In this document: positions 54,834 to 63,718 of the stretch, in pieces
Position numbering within the stretch: position 1 is the stretch's first letter
Layout: each line of letters begins with the position of its first letter
Source of the DNA: Dickeya poaceiphila
GTDB lineage: Bacteria; Pseudomonadota; Gammaproteobacteria; Enterobacterales; Enterobacteriaceae
Length of the DNA: 64,000 bases
NCBI RefSeq assembly: GCF_007858975.2
Contig: NZ_CP042220.2
Location: 2,108,001-2,172,000, forward strand
Direction: 5' to 3'
The notes under the pieces: model-generated
The model's database searches: none
What the model was told of the DNA's origin: nothing
The model's input: only the letters and a program-made list of their open reading frames with translations
Translations under genes and position numbers: made by a program

Positions 54834-56111
54834 TTGAGTACCCCGATGTCTGCACAGGGAATGTCCGTTTCTGTCACTGACGATATCCAACCCCAACGAA
54901 ACACCCGCGTTCCCGTTTACAAAAGTCCGTTCATCAAGCGAGGTTCGCCATCATTCATTCGCGTTACGCTGGCATTGTTCTCCGCAGGTCTGGCGACATT
55001 TGCCTTGCTGTACTGCGTACAGCCAATATTGCCATTGCTGTCGCAGGCTTTTGACGTATCCCCGGCAACCAGTAGCCTGTCGCTTTCTGTCTCCACTATC
55101 ACTATGGCGATTGGTCTATTGTTTACCGGCCCGCTCTCAGACACCATTGGCCGCAAAAATATCATGGTGGTATCGCTATTGCTGGCTTCGGTCTTTACCC
55201 TGATTGGTTGCATGATGACCAACTGGGCCGGGCTGCTGGTTATGCGGGCACTGGTCGGTTTATCGCTCAGCGGTGTGGGGGCGGTGGCAATGACCTACCT
55301 GACCGAGGAAATCCACCCCAGCGTGGTGGCATTCTCAATGGGGTTATATATCAGCGGTAATTCAATTGGCGGTATGAGTGGTCGCTTATTGACCGGGGTG
55401 ATTGCCGATTTTTTTGGCTGGCGTGTATCCATCACTTGCATTGGTATCGTTGCGTTGCTGGCCTCACTGGCATTTTGGCGAATTCTGCCGGACTCTCGCC
55501 ACTTTCGCGCAGGCTCGCTACGCCCCAAAACGTTGTGGATCAATGCTCGCTTACATTGGCGCGATGCTGGCTTACCGCTACTATTCGCCGAAGGGTTCCT
55601 GCTGATGGGATCTTTTGTGACGTTATTTAACTATATTGGCTATCGCTTGCTGGCGGCTCCCTACAACCTGAGCCAGACGGTGGTGGGGCTGTTGTCGGTG
55701 GTCTTTCTGACGGGGAGTTATGCTTCTCCGCGCGCCGGTGCGATGATCGCGCGTTTTGGTCGTGGACCGGTGCTGGTCGGCAGTATTGCTTTGATGTTGT
55801 CTGGATTGCTGTTGACCCTATTTAGTTCACTTCTGCTAATGTTTGCAGGGATGATGCTATTTGCTGCCGGGTTCTTTGCCGCCCACTCCGTCGCCAGTAG
55901 CTGGATTGGACTGCGTGCGTTGCGAGCCAGAGGACAGGCCTCATCACAGTATCTGTTCTGTTATTACCTGGGGTCGAGTTTAGCAGGGACATCAGGGGGA
56001 TTCTTCTGGTATCACTATGGCTGGACTGGTCTGGTACTGTTTCTGTCATGTTTGCTGATGCTGGCATTATGGTTGGGGGGTAAGCTGAACCTCCTGAAAA
56101 ACAAGATCTGA
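54834..56111 (+). CDS. ynfM: MFS transporter YnfM
   Basis: About 425 residues with 12 membrane helices, very similar to E. coli YnfM, a drug/arabinose-efflux type MFS protein. LFTGPLSDTIGRKNIMVV holds the MFS motif A between helices 2 and 3, and GLYISGNSIGGMSGRLLTG is a conserved helix-5 block. The start is not certain: TTG at 54834 has AAGGA at the right distance, while the ATG at 54846 has no ribosome site; the conserved part begins at SPFIKRGSPSFIRVTLALF. The transported compound is unknown. YnfL is the likely regulator. Confidence 0.92.
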   Translation: MSTPMSAQGMSVSVTDDIQPQRNTRVPVYKSPFIKRGSPSFIRVTLALFSAGLATFALLYCVQPILPLLSQAFDVSPATSSLSLSVSTITMAIGLLFTGPLSDTIGRKNIMVVSLLLASVFTLIGCMMTNWAGLLVMRALVGLSLSGVGAVAMTYLTEEIHPSVVAFSMGLYISGNSIGGMSGRLLTGVIADFFGWRVSITCIGIVALLASLAFWRILPDSRHFRAGSLRPKTLWINARLHWRDAGLPLLFAEGFLLMGSFVTLFNYIGYRLLAAPYNLSQTVVGLLSVVFLTGSYASPRAGAMIARFGRGPVLVGSIALMLSGLLLTLFSSLLLMFAGMMLFAAGFFAAHSVASSWIGLRALRARGQASSQYLFCYYLGSSLAGTSGGFFWYHYGWTGLVLFLSCLLMLALWLGGKLNLLKNKI

Positions 56112-56134
56112 TCGTTATCCATCACTGTTCATTC

Positions 56135-56182
56135 CCCACCGAACTAAGAGCCTATCCCCCAATAGGCTCTTAGTTCGGTGGG
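56135..56182. repeat. 21-bp perfect palindrome between ynfM and tus
   Basis: CCCACCGAACTAAGAGCCTAT (56135-56155) pairs base for base with 56162-56182; the loop is CCCCCA and TTTT follows. As RNA this would be a very stable terminator for ynfM. The stem is unusually long and perfect for a terminator, and may instead be a small dispersed palindromic element. Confidence 0.85.
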
Positions 56183-56261
56183 TTTTCCCTCGTTTCTGCA
56201 TTTATCCGTGCTGTTAAGCGAATATGAACATCAGTTGTTAAACTGAGCGTTTGGGATAAAA

Positions 56262-56284
56262 TAAAAGTATGTTGTAACTAAAAA
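56262..56284 (+). other. Ter site (Tus-binding) in the tus promoter, right border of the fork trap
   Basis: AGTATGTTGTAACTAAA (56266-56282) is identical to the core of E. coli TerB, including the preceding A. It lies 11 bases upstream of the tus start codon, as TerB does in E. coli, where bound Tus represses its own gene. Its orientation, the same as tus, should block forks moving left to right and let right-to-left forks pass. Confidence 0.96.
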
Positions 56285-56295
56285 GCGATTTGATT

Positions 56296-57222
56296 ATGGC
56301 TGCTTATGATTTGATTGAGCGTATGAATCATTGCTTCTCGATGCTTGAAGCAAACCTGGCCCAATTGCACCAACTTTTTCTGACATTTCATTTTACCGGC
56401 GGACGTATCTTCACCCTTCCCCCTATAGAGAAAGGCACCGAACATGATCCGATCACGCATATTTCTGTTACGCCGCGCGTCGGTGAAGAGGCCCGTGATC
56501 ATGGTTTACAACATTTTCGCCATTTATTTATTCACCATCATGCTGAAACCATCAGCAGTAAGGCCGCAATACGTCTACCCGGCGTCTTATGTTTTAGGGT
56601 TAATCACGCAGAATATTTGCAAGCTCACCAGTTAATCACAGAGATCAATACCCGAAAAAAAGAGCTGGAACATATCATTACGGTAGAATCAGGGGTGGAG
56701 CCGGAGCAGCGTTTCGATTTTGTTCATACACACCTGAAAGGACTGATCACGCTAAGCGCTTATCGTACCATTACCCTGTTGGTTGAACCCACCTCGGTAC
56801 GGTTTGGCTGGGCGAATAAGAACATTATCAATAATATCACCCGCAATGCATTGCTGGAAAAACTGGAGAAAAGCCTGCGTGCAGGACGCAGCCAGGCACC
56901 ATATAGTAAAGAGCAGTGGGCATCGCTGCTGGAGCAGGAAATACGTGACGTAAAACGCCTGCCGGAGCAGGCATCGCTGAAAATAAAGCGACCGGTTAAA
57001 GTGCAGCCTATCGCCAGAGTCTGGTATCAGGAAGCACAGAAGCAAATACAGTATCCCTGCCCTTCACCATTGTTGGTGTTATGTCATCAAGACACCATGC
57101 CAGTAATGGGCGAATTGAACGACTACGATGCCGACAACATTCAGCATCGCCATCGACCCAAAGCCAAACCATTACGGCTATTGATACCCCGGCTGCATCT
57201 TTACACCGATGATGGAGCCTGA
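56296..57222 (+). CDS. tus: Tus, replication terminus-binding protein
   Basis: 308 residues (E. coli 309) from the ATG at 56296. Conserved blocks include HFRHLFIHHHAETISSKAAIRLPGVLCF, HIITVESGVEPEQRFDFVHTHLKGLITLSAYRT, RFGWANKNIINNITR with the fork-contact region, and the strongly kept KIKRPVKVQPIARVWYQ, a DNA-binding strand. The C-terminus PLRLLIPRLHLYTDD is kept as well. Tus binds Ter and stops the replicative helicase from one side. It is convergent with fumC (3-bp gap), the same neighbourhood as in E. coli. Confidence 0.97.
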   Translation: MAAYDLIERMNHCFSMLEANLAQLHQLFLTFHFTGGRIFTLPPIEKGTEHDPITHISVTPRVGEEARDHGLQHFRHLFIHHHAETISSKAAIRLPGVLCFRVNHAEYLQAHQLITEINTRKKELEHIITVESGVEPEQRFDFVHTHLKGLITLSAYRTITLLVEPTSVRFGWANKNIINNITRNALLEKLEKSLRAGRSQAPYSKEQWASLLEQEIRDVKRLPEQASLKIKRPVKVQPIARVWYQEAQKQIQYPCPSPLLVLCHQDTMPVMGELNDYDADNIQHRHRPKAKPLRLLIPRLHLYTDDGA

Positions 57223-57225
57223 GCG

Positions 57226-58623
57226 TTATGACGTCATGCTGCCGACCATATTCTCCGGGCGTACCCATTGGGTAAATTGTTCGTCGGTGAGGTATCCCAG
57301 CTTCAACGCGGAGGCTTTCAACGTCAGGCCCTCTTTGTGCGCTTTTTTAGCAATTTCCGCCGCTTTGTCATAACCAATGTGTGGATTAAGCGCGGTTACC
57401 AGCATCAGCGACTCATTTAACAACTGGGTGATGCGTTCACGTTTAGGCTCAATCCCGATAGCACAATGATCGTTAAAACTTTTCATGCCATCAGCCAGTA
57501 ATCGTACCGACTGTAGGAAGTTGTGAATCACTATCGGTCGGAACACATTCAGTTCAAAGTTGCCGGATGCGCCACCCATGTTTACTGCCACATCATTTCC
57601 CATCACCTGACAACACAGCATGGTCATCGCCTCACACTGCGTAGGATTAACCTTGCCAGGCATAATCGAGCTGCCCGGTTCATTTTCCGGAATAGCGATT
57701 TCACCAATCCCACAACGTGGCCCGGAGGCCAGCCAGCGGATATCATTAGCCATCTTCATCAATGATGCGGCCACCCCTTTCAACGCACCGTGAGCATGGA
57801 CCAACGCATCACAAGTCGCTAATGCTTCGAATTTGTTTGGTGCGGTGACGAATGGGTGACCGGTCAGTGTCGTTAATTCCGCTGCCACACGTACAGCATA
57901 TTCCGGGTGCGTATTTAACCCGGTGCCGACTGCAGTGCCACCTAACGCCAGCTCGCACAGATGTGGAATACTGTTATCAATATGACGCAGGCCATTCGAC
58001 AACATCGCTACCCAGCCTGAAATCTCCTGCCCGAACGTTAGTGGCGTCGCATCCTGCAAATGGGTTCGGCCAATTTTGACGATATCGGCGAACTGCGCCG
58101 CTTTATCTGCCAGTGTGCACTGCAGCACCTTCAGTTCAGGAATCAACTGTTCCCGCACCACAGTGACCGCCGCCACATGCATAGCCGTGGGGAACACATC
58201 GTTAGAACTCTGGCTTTTGTTGACATCATCATTTGGGTGAACCAATCGTTCATTACCCCGTACGCCCCCCAGCAATTCGCTGGCCCGATTCGCCAGTACC
58301 TCGTTCATATTCATGTTGGTTTGAGTACCAGACCCCGTTTGCCAGATAGCCAGCGGAAACTCGTCGGCATGATGACCACTCAGTACCTCATCGGCCGCCT
58401 GAATGATGGCATCACCTTTATTGGCCGCTAATAATCCCAAATCCATATTAACGCGAGCCGCCGCCCGTTTGGTCTGTGCCAACGCGATGATAAGCGAACT
58501 GGGCATTTTTTCTTCCGAAATACGAAAATGCGCCAGTGAACGCTGGGTCTGCGCGCCCCACAGATGTGCTGCGGGTACTGCAATCGCTCCCATAGAGTCT
58601 TTTTCGATACGCATGTCTGACAT
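57226..58623 (-). CDS. fumC: Fumarate hydratase class II
   Basis: 465 residues from the ATG at 58623 (AAGGAG ribosome site). It interconverts fumarate and malate in the TCA cycle without an iron-sulfur cluster, so it is stable under oxidative stress. Family signatures: [18 protein letters not shown] near residue 98, [14 protein letters not shown] near 185 with the catalytic histidine, and the [15 protein letters not shown] loop near 317 with the catalytic serine. It is convergent with tus; manA starts divergently about 180 bp upstream. Confidence 0.97.
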   Translation of the reverse strand: MSDMRIEKDSMGAIAVPAAHLWGAQTQRSLAHFRISEEKMPSSLIIALAQTKRAAARVNMDLGLLAANKGDAIIQAADEVLSGHHADEFPLAIWQTGSGTQTNMNMNEVLANRASELLGGVRGNERLVHPNDDVNKSQSSNDVFPTAMHVAAVTVVREQLIPELKVLQCTLADKAAQFADIVKIGRTHLQDATPLTFGQEISGWVAMLSNGLRHIDNSIPHLCELALGGTAVGTGLNTHPEYAVRVAAELTTLTGHPFVTAPNKFEALATCDALVHAHGALKGVAASLMKMANDIRWLASGPRCGIGEIAIPENEPGSSIMPGKVNPTQCEAMTMLCCQVMGNDVAVNMGGASGNFELNVFRPIVIHNFLQSVRLLADGMKSFNDHCAIGIEPKRERITQLLNESLMLVTALNPHIGYDKAAEIAKKAHKEGLTLKASALKLGYLTDEQFTQWVRPENMVGSMTS

Positions 58624-58801
58624 GGTTTTCTCCTTTACAAAACAAATCATTTTCAGATGAGTGCGAATTTTTACCCTTCCGGAATCATGGCATATAAGGG
58701 ATTAGCATAACGGGTATTAAAGATGGAGCAGTCTTTATGGTCTGACTATCCGCCGTTATCGTTACATGAATTAACAATCCGTTTAATGGCAGGAAAACAT
58801 G

Positions 58802-59986
58802 ATGCAAAAAATGCGCAACAGCGTGCAAAATTATGCTTGGGGTAGTAAACATGCGTTGACTGAGCTGTATGGGATTGCGAATCCGGACAATCTGCCAATG
58901 GCTGAGCTATGGATGGGTGCCCATCCGAAAAGCAGTTCCCTGCTGCTCGACGAACAAGGGAAAACGCACAACCTGCGGGAGTTGATCAATAGCGACCAGC
59001 CCGGTTTTCTGGGCAGCGCGGTCGCTAAGCGCTTTGGCGAGTTGCCTTTCCTGTTCAAAGTATTATGTGCTGAGCAGCCCTTGTCGATTCAGGTCCATCC
59101 GAATAAATCTGCCGCCGAGGTAGGGTTTGACCGGGAAAATGCCGCCGGCATCCCGCTCGACGCCCCCCAACGCAATTACAAAGATGCCAACCACAAACCA
59201 GAGCTGGTTTTCGCACTCACCCCTTATCTGGCAATGAATGGCTTTCGCGAGCTGGCGGAAATTGCTGCTCTGCTACAACCATTGGTCAGCGCTCATCCGG
59301 CGATCATAAAATTTCTGTCACGCCCAGACAGCCAGACGCTGACCACCCTATTTTCCGGACTATTGAGTATGAGCGGCGAGCAGAAAGCATTGGCCATCGC
59401 CAAACTGCAACAGGTGCTGGATAACCAGCATGGTGAGCCTTGGGATACCATTCGATTTATCGCGCAGTTTTATCCTGATGATGGTGGCTTGTTTTCCCCG
59501 TTATTGCTCAACGTAGTCACGCTGCAACCGGGTGAAGCCATGTTTTTGTATGCAGAAACCCCACATGCCTACCTGCATGGCGTCGCACTGGAAGTTATGG
59601 CCAATTCAGACAATGTCCTGCGCGCCGGTTTGACGCCCAAGTATATTGATGTTCCCGAATTACTCGCCAATGTCCGTTTTGAATCGAAACCTGCTGCATC
59701 ATTGCGCACCTTACCGATAAAAACCGCCAACGAACTGAATTTCCCTATCCCAGTCGATGACTTTGCCTTTTCACTGCATTATCTTACGGATGTGCCGCAG
59801 ATACTCAGCCAACAGAGTGCGGCAATTGTCTTTTGCGTTGAAGGTCAGGCGGTGCTGGAACGTGGGGCACAGCAGGTCAGATTGCTGCCAGGCGAATCAT
59901 GCTTTATCCCTGCCAACGAATCCCCGGTACAGGTTCAGGGAGAAGGCCAGATTGCCCGCGTCTATAATCAGCCTTTAATGGTATAA
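58802..59986 (+). CDS. manA: Mannose-6-phosphate isomerase, class I
   Basis: 394 residues, similar to E. coli ManA (391 aa). It interconverts mannose-6-P and fructose-6-P with zinc. The start MQKMRNSVQNYAWGSKHAL is typical; an ATG three bases earlier is the alternative. The zinc and active-site segments are LCAEQPLSIQVHPNKSAA (with QVHPNK), NYKDANHKPELVFALT and AETPHAYLHGVALEVMANSDNVLRAGLTPKY. A cupin-like C-terminal domain (about 320-390) follows. It is divergent from fumC and probably transcribed alone. Confidence 0.97.
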   Translation: MQKMRNSVQNYAWGSKHALTELYGIANPDNLPMAELWMGAHPKSSSLLLDEQGKTHNLRELINSDQPGFLGSAVAKRFGELPFLFKVLCAEQPLSIQVHPNKSAAEVGFDRENAAGIPLDAPQRNYKDANHKPELVFALTPYLAMNGFRELAEIAALLQPLVSAHPAIIKFLSRPDSQTLTTLFSGLLSMSGEQKALAIAKLQQVLDNQHGEPWDTIRFIAQFYPDDGGLFSPLLLNVVTLQPGEAMFLYAETPHAYLHGVALEVMANSDNVLRAGLTPKYIDVPELLANVRFESKPAASLRTLPIKTANELNFPIPVDDFAFSLHYLTDVPQILSQQSAAIVFCVEGQAVLERGAQQVRLLPGESCFIPANESPVQVQGEGQIARVYNQPLMV

Positions 59987-60042
59987 AGCCATATATTCCC
60001 CTATAAGGGGATGAAAACCATTAATTAACAAGGAAATATAAC

Positions 60043-61596
60043 GTGGCCAAAAAAACAGTTGTAGCCGCTGGCGTTGTTATTGCACTCGCCGCGGCCTGGG
60101 GGGGTGCCTCCTGGTTTACTGGCAAACAGATTGAACAGCATATTGGCGAAGTCACCGATAATCTGAATAACGAATTGAAAAGCAACTACCCGCAGGCAGG
60201 CATCAAGGTAACATTTCGTGATTATCAGCGTAGCATTTTCAAAAGCCAGGTAGATCTGGTTTTGCAGTCAGACGGTTCCAATGCCAGACAGCATCTGTTG
60301 GGCGCTAATGAAGAAGTGGTATTTAACGCGACGGTGTTTCACGGTCCCTTTCCTCTTACTGCCAGCCAGTTTAGCCTGAAACCGGCGCTGGCTTCGGTGC
60401 ACGCCGAGTTGGCCAACACCGAATCAGTAAAAGCACTATTTGAACTGACCAAAGGCAAGCCGTTCATCAGCACTAATAGCCGCATCAATTACAGCGGTGC
60501 CACCCACTCCGCTGTTACACTGGAACCGCTGGACGTACAGAATCAGGAGATGAAGGTCAATTTCAGCGGCACGACACTGCTGCTGGATATGACCAGTGAC
60601 CTGCGTGCTGGCAAAGCGAGCGGTACTGTCAGCAATCTGACGCTGGAGAAACCTAATCCACAGGGCCAGAAAGAAAAACTGACGCTACAGGATTTGACGC
60701 TGAACAGCGATACCCACAAAGGTAAATTCAGTCTCGATGTCGGTGACGCCAGACTAACGCTGAAAAAACTGGCGCTGGACGTTCAGGGGGGTGATAACCT
60801 GACGTTGAATGATTTCGCGTTAGCCAATCACACCTCGGAAGATGACGCCAATCTGGCCGGACAGATGACAGTGTCGCTGGGTGCTGCGCTGTTCCGCGAT
60901 CAAAATCTGGGGTCATGGAATATAAACGTCAGTTTCTCCGGGTTGGATGGTAAAGGTACCCGTCAATTCATGACCGAATACCAGAAAAACCTGCAGTCGA
61001 TGTTACAGAATATCGACCAGACCACACCGGAAATCTACGATCAGCAACTGGCAGCGTTGGTTTTGCATAATCTGCCGCAACTATTGAAAGGCAATCCAAG
61101 CGTCAAAATCGCCCCATTCAGTTGGAAAAATACCAAAGGCGAAAGCACGTTCACGCTGGCGCTGGATTTAACCGACCCCTTGCAAAAAGGTGCCGCGCTG
61201 ACCGGCAATCCCTCCGACGAAGAAGCGATTATCCGTCAATCGGTTAAAAATCTGGATGCGCGTCTCAATGTGCCGTTGGACATGATTACCGAGTTGATGA
61301 TACAGATAGCGCCGAAGGCCACTTCTGACGAAGAGAAGAAACAACTGGAGCAGATGGCGCGTCAGCAGACGCAACTGATGGCTAACATCGGCCAGATGAG
61401 CCAGGTTACCGTGACGAAAGACAACACGATCACCAGTTCGCTGCAGTACAACGACGGAATGGTGACATTCAACGGACGTAAGATCCCACTGGCGGAATTT
61501 ATCGCGCCGTTTATCACGTTGCCGGCAGAGAACGTGCCGGAAGAAGGCGACGACTCTCAGGAAGAGACCCCGCCAGACACACCAGTCAGCCCATAA
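60043..61596 (+). CDS. ydgA: YdgA family protein (DUF945)
   Basis: 517 residues from a GTG start with AAGGA upstream. The N-terminal hydrophobic segment (VVAAGVVIALAAAWGGASWF) is a signal anchor, and the rest is periplasmic. The pattern TGKQIEQHIGEVTDNLNNEL, then YQRSIFKSQVDLVL and many alternating beta-strands (TLEPLDVQNQEMKVNFSGT) is that of DUF945 proteins such as E. coli YdgA (502 aa). The C-terminus is rich in Glu, Asp and Pro. The function is unknown; large lipid-transfer-like folds have been discussed for related families. It follows manA as in E. coli, with 56 bp between. Confidence 0.93.
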   Translation: MAKKTVVAAGVVIALAAAWGGASWFTGKQIEQHIGEVTDNLNNELKSNYPQAGIKVTFRDYQRSIFKSQVDLVLQSDGSNARQHLLGANEEVVFNATVFHGPFPLTASQFSLKPALASVHAELANTESVKALFELTKGKPFISTNSRINYSGATHSAVTLEPLDVQNQEMKVNFSGTTLLLDMTSDLRAGKASGTVSNLTLEKPNPQGQKEKLTLQDLTLNSDTHKGKFSLDVGDARLTLKKLALDVQGGDNLTLNDFALANHTSEDDANLAGQMTVSLGAALFRDQNLGSWNINVSFSGLDGKGTRQFMTEYQKNLQSMLQNIDQTTPEIYDQQLAALVLHNLPQLLKGNPSVKIAPFSWKNTKGESTFTLALDLTDPLQKGAALTGNPSDEEAIIRQSVKNLDARLNVPLDMITELMIQIAPKATSDEEKKQLEQMARQQTQLMANIGQMSQVTVTKDNTITSSLQYNDGMVTFNGRKIPLAEFIAPFITLPAENVPEEGDDSQEETPPDTPVSP

Positions 61597-61603
61597 TCGC
61601 TCA

Positions 61604-61625
61604 CCGGCGCCCGATCCGGCGCCGG
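61604..61625 (+). terminator. GC-rich hairpin after ydgA
   Basis: CCGGCGCC-CGATCC-GGCGCCGG, an 8-bp all-GC stem 7 bases after the ydgA stop. A mixed ATTCCCTTCT stretch rather than a T-run follows. Confidence 0.6.
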
Positions 61626-61925
61626 ATTCCCTTCTACCCGACGCTGCACATTCAGATATCGTCGTCTCAATACTCACTTTCTGTTTTTAGGTATTGGTGT
61701 ACACCACGTTATGCTATTGCGCAGGCAAGAATAACGCGTTTATGCTAACGCTGTGTTATGTCAGTATTGGTACATGGATTTCTTTATATCAAGTGGGCGG
61801 TTTTATTCTGGCATTACTACACCGCAAGTTATCAGCCCTGGCCTTTCAGGGTACAGCAGCGATAGCCAGCGTGATGAGGATTACCGCCTGACTAATGGAC
61901 TTTTCTAATAAAAAACGAGTAAAAC
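61626..61925 (+). promoter_or_regulatory. Promoter region of add
   Basis: About 300 bp without a convincing gene. A 65-codon plus frame at 61694-61891 has no ribosome site and a poor composition. TTTCTAATAAAAAACGAG precedes the add start. I recognise no known operator. Confidence 0.3.
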
Positions 61926-62945
61926 ATGATTGTTCCGCACATCCCGCTGACGGATATCCATCGCCATCTCGATGGTAATATCCGCCCTCAGACCATCCTT
62001 GATTTAGGCCGCCAGTTTAATATCGATTTGCCCGGCCATGATCTGGCCTCTCTGCTCCCCCATGTCCAGGTCGTCGATAATCATGAACCCGATCTACTCA
62101 GTTTTCTGCAAAAGCTGGACTGGGGAGTAGCCGTGCTGGGGTCGTTGGATGCCTGCCGCCGGGTCGCTTATGAAAATGTGGAGGATGCTATCCGCGCCGG
62201 GTTGGATTACACCGAACTGCGTTTTTCCCCCTACTACATGGCTCTCAATCATCAATTGCCGATGGAAGGCGTGGTTGAAGCCGTAATCGACGGCATCACC
62301 GCGGGTTGTCGAGACTATAACCACAACATCATGGTTCGTCTGATTGGTATTATGAGCCGAACTTTTGGTACTCATTCCTGCGAACAAGAGCTTGACGCGC
62401 TGCTGGCACACAAAGACGGTATTGTTGCCATCGACCTGGCAGGTGATGAACTGGGGTTCCCCGGTGAGTTATTTACCACCCATTTTGCCCGTGCCCGCGA
62501 TGCAGGCTGGCATATTACCGCCCATGCAGGTGAAGTTGCCGGGCCGGAGACTATCTGGCAAGCAATACACCAGTTGGGAGCTGAGCGAATCGGCCATGGT
62601 GTTACCGCTATCATTGACAGTGCACTGATGGAATATATGGCAGAACACCAGATTGGCATCGAATCCTGTTTGACCTCTAACCTGCAAACCAGCACGATAA
62701 AAGCCATGAACGAACACCCACTGGTGCATTTTCTGCGTCATGGTATTCCAGCAACGATCAATACCGATGACCCGGCGATTCAGGGCATCGACATCCGCCA
62801 TGAATATGATATTGCCGCCCCACAAGCTGGCCTGTTACCGGAGGATATTCGTCTGGCACAGGAAAACGGGTTGCGTATAGCGTTTATTTCCGAACAGGAA
62901 AAACAGCTATTACGTCAGCGGGCACAGCAACGGCAAGCGTTATAA
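61926..62945 (+). CDS. add: Adenosine deaminase
   Basis: 339 residues (E. coli 333). It converts adenosine and deoxyadenosine to inosine forms with a catalytic zinc. The zinc ligands are in the opening [14 protein letters not shown] (HxH), in [17 protein letters not shown] (His, with catalytic Glu) and in [15 protein letters not shown] (Asp pair). [15 protein letters not shown] and [15 protein letters not shown] are conserved loops of the TIM barrel. The gene is transcribed alone and ends in a very clear terminator. Confidence 0.97.
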   Translation: MIVPHIPLTDIHRHLDGNIRPQTILDLGRQFNIDLPGHDLASLLPHVQVVDNHEPDLLSFLQKLDWGVAVLGSLDACRRVAYENVEDAIRAGLDYTELRFSPYYMALNHQLPMEGVVEAVIDGITAGCRDYNHNIMVRLIGIMSRTFGTHSCEQELDALLAHKDGIVAIDLAGDELGFPGELFTTHFARARDAGWHITAHAGEVAGPETIWQAIHQLGAERIGHGVTAIIDSALMEYMAEHQIGIESCLTSNLQTSTIKAMNEHPLVHFLRHGIPATINTDDPAIQGIDIRHEYDIAAPQAGLLPEDIRLAQENGLRIAFISEQEKQLLRQRAQQRQAL

Positions 62946-62961
62946 TAACGTGTTTAGGGCT

Positions 62962-63009
62962 GACATAAAAAAAAGCGGATACCCAAAAAGTATCCGCTTT
63001 TTTTATGTC
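62962..63009. terminator. Bidirectional terminator after add
   Basis: GCGGATAC/GTATCCGC with a 7-base loop, flanked by eight A residues before and seven T residues after, and then by GACAT/ATGTC. It can end add rightward and the small secreted-protein gene leftward. Confidence 0.95.
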
Positions 63010-63022
63010 GGCAACAACGCTA

Positions 63023-63481
63023 TTAGTCTTTCGGCTGCACAGACGAATGATGGCTGGAGATTAACCATTTGCCATCTTTGTATGCATAGGTATAGGTGTA
63101 ACGTGCTTTAGCCTGTGATTTATCGCCAAAGGTGAAAGTATAATTACCGATATCCAACGCTTCATTACAACCCATCTTGATAACACGGTTATCAATTTTA
63201 CCAACAGGTTTTTTCGCCAAAAAATGCTCGAAATAATCAATGCGCTCAGCACTTGTAGTACGCATTTTTCCAGACAGCGTCGGTAATAATACCGCGTCGG
63301 TCGCATAATTGGCGTTCACTTTGCTGGCATCGCCAGTCTGCAGCGATTCATTCCAACGGTCAAATAAACTGGCGATAGTTTTTTCGTCAGTATTAACACA
63401 GGTTTCGGTATTAGCTGCGTAAGCCTGAGAAGTGACAACAACACTAAGCAAGCCCAGAGATAACAAAGCTTTTTTATACAT
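63023..63481 (-). CDS. Small secreted SgcJ/EcaC-type (NTF2-like) protein
   Basis: 152 residues with a signal peptide (MYKKALLSLGLLSVVVTSQAYA). The mature part looks like the SgcJ/EcaC (DUF4440, NTF2-like) family: IASLFDRWNESLQTGDASKVNANYATDAVLLPT is the first helix pair and strand, RTTSAERIDYFEHFL the next helix, and ARYTYTYAYKDGKWLISSHHSS the final strands. Members fold into a cone that can hold small ligands, and some are associations or enzymes. No partner is visible, and the role is unknown. Confidence 0.85.
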   Translation of the reverse strand: MYKKALLSLGLLSVVVTSQAYAANTETCVNTDEKTIASLFDRWNESLQTGDASKVNANYATDAVLLPTLSGKMRTTSAERIDYFEHFLAKKPVGKIDNRVIKMGCNEALDIGNYTFTFGDKSQAKARYTYTYAYKDGKWLISSHHSSVQPKD

Positions 63482-63718
63482 TTATATCCCTCATTATTAG
63501 GTAATGATTAATTTAAATATCCTTGTATCTGTATGCCTGAAAAAAACATCACAGATAATCACCACAATAAAGATTTACTTTGTTGATTATTTCAATTAAC
63601 ACGCGTCATACTTCAAGCAGCAGGACAAACGCAACATGTTTTATCCTGCTACCCGAATTATTTATAGTATAGAACTGGGTAAACAATAAGCCGCTTACCT
63701 GATTATTATGTCTTAGCG
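63482..63718. promoter_or_regulatory. AT-rich intergenic region upstream of the small secreted-protein gene
   Basis: About 240 bp with the leftward promoter of the SgcJ/EcaC-type gene and the 3' flank of the symporter gene. No hairpin terminator of note and no gene are visible. Confidence 0.3.

Noticed and set aside
61694..61891. 65-codon frame upstream of add
   Set aside because: No ribosome site and no family resemblance; most likely a chance frame in the add promoter region.
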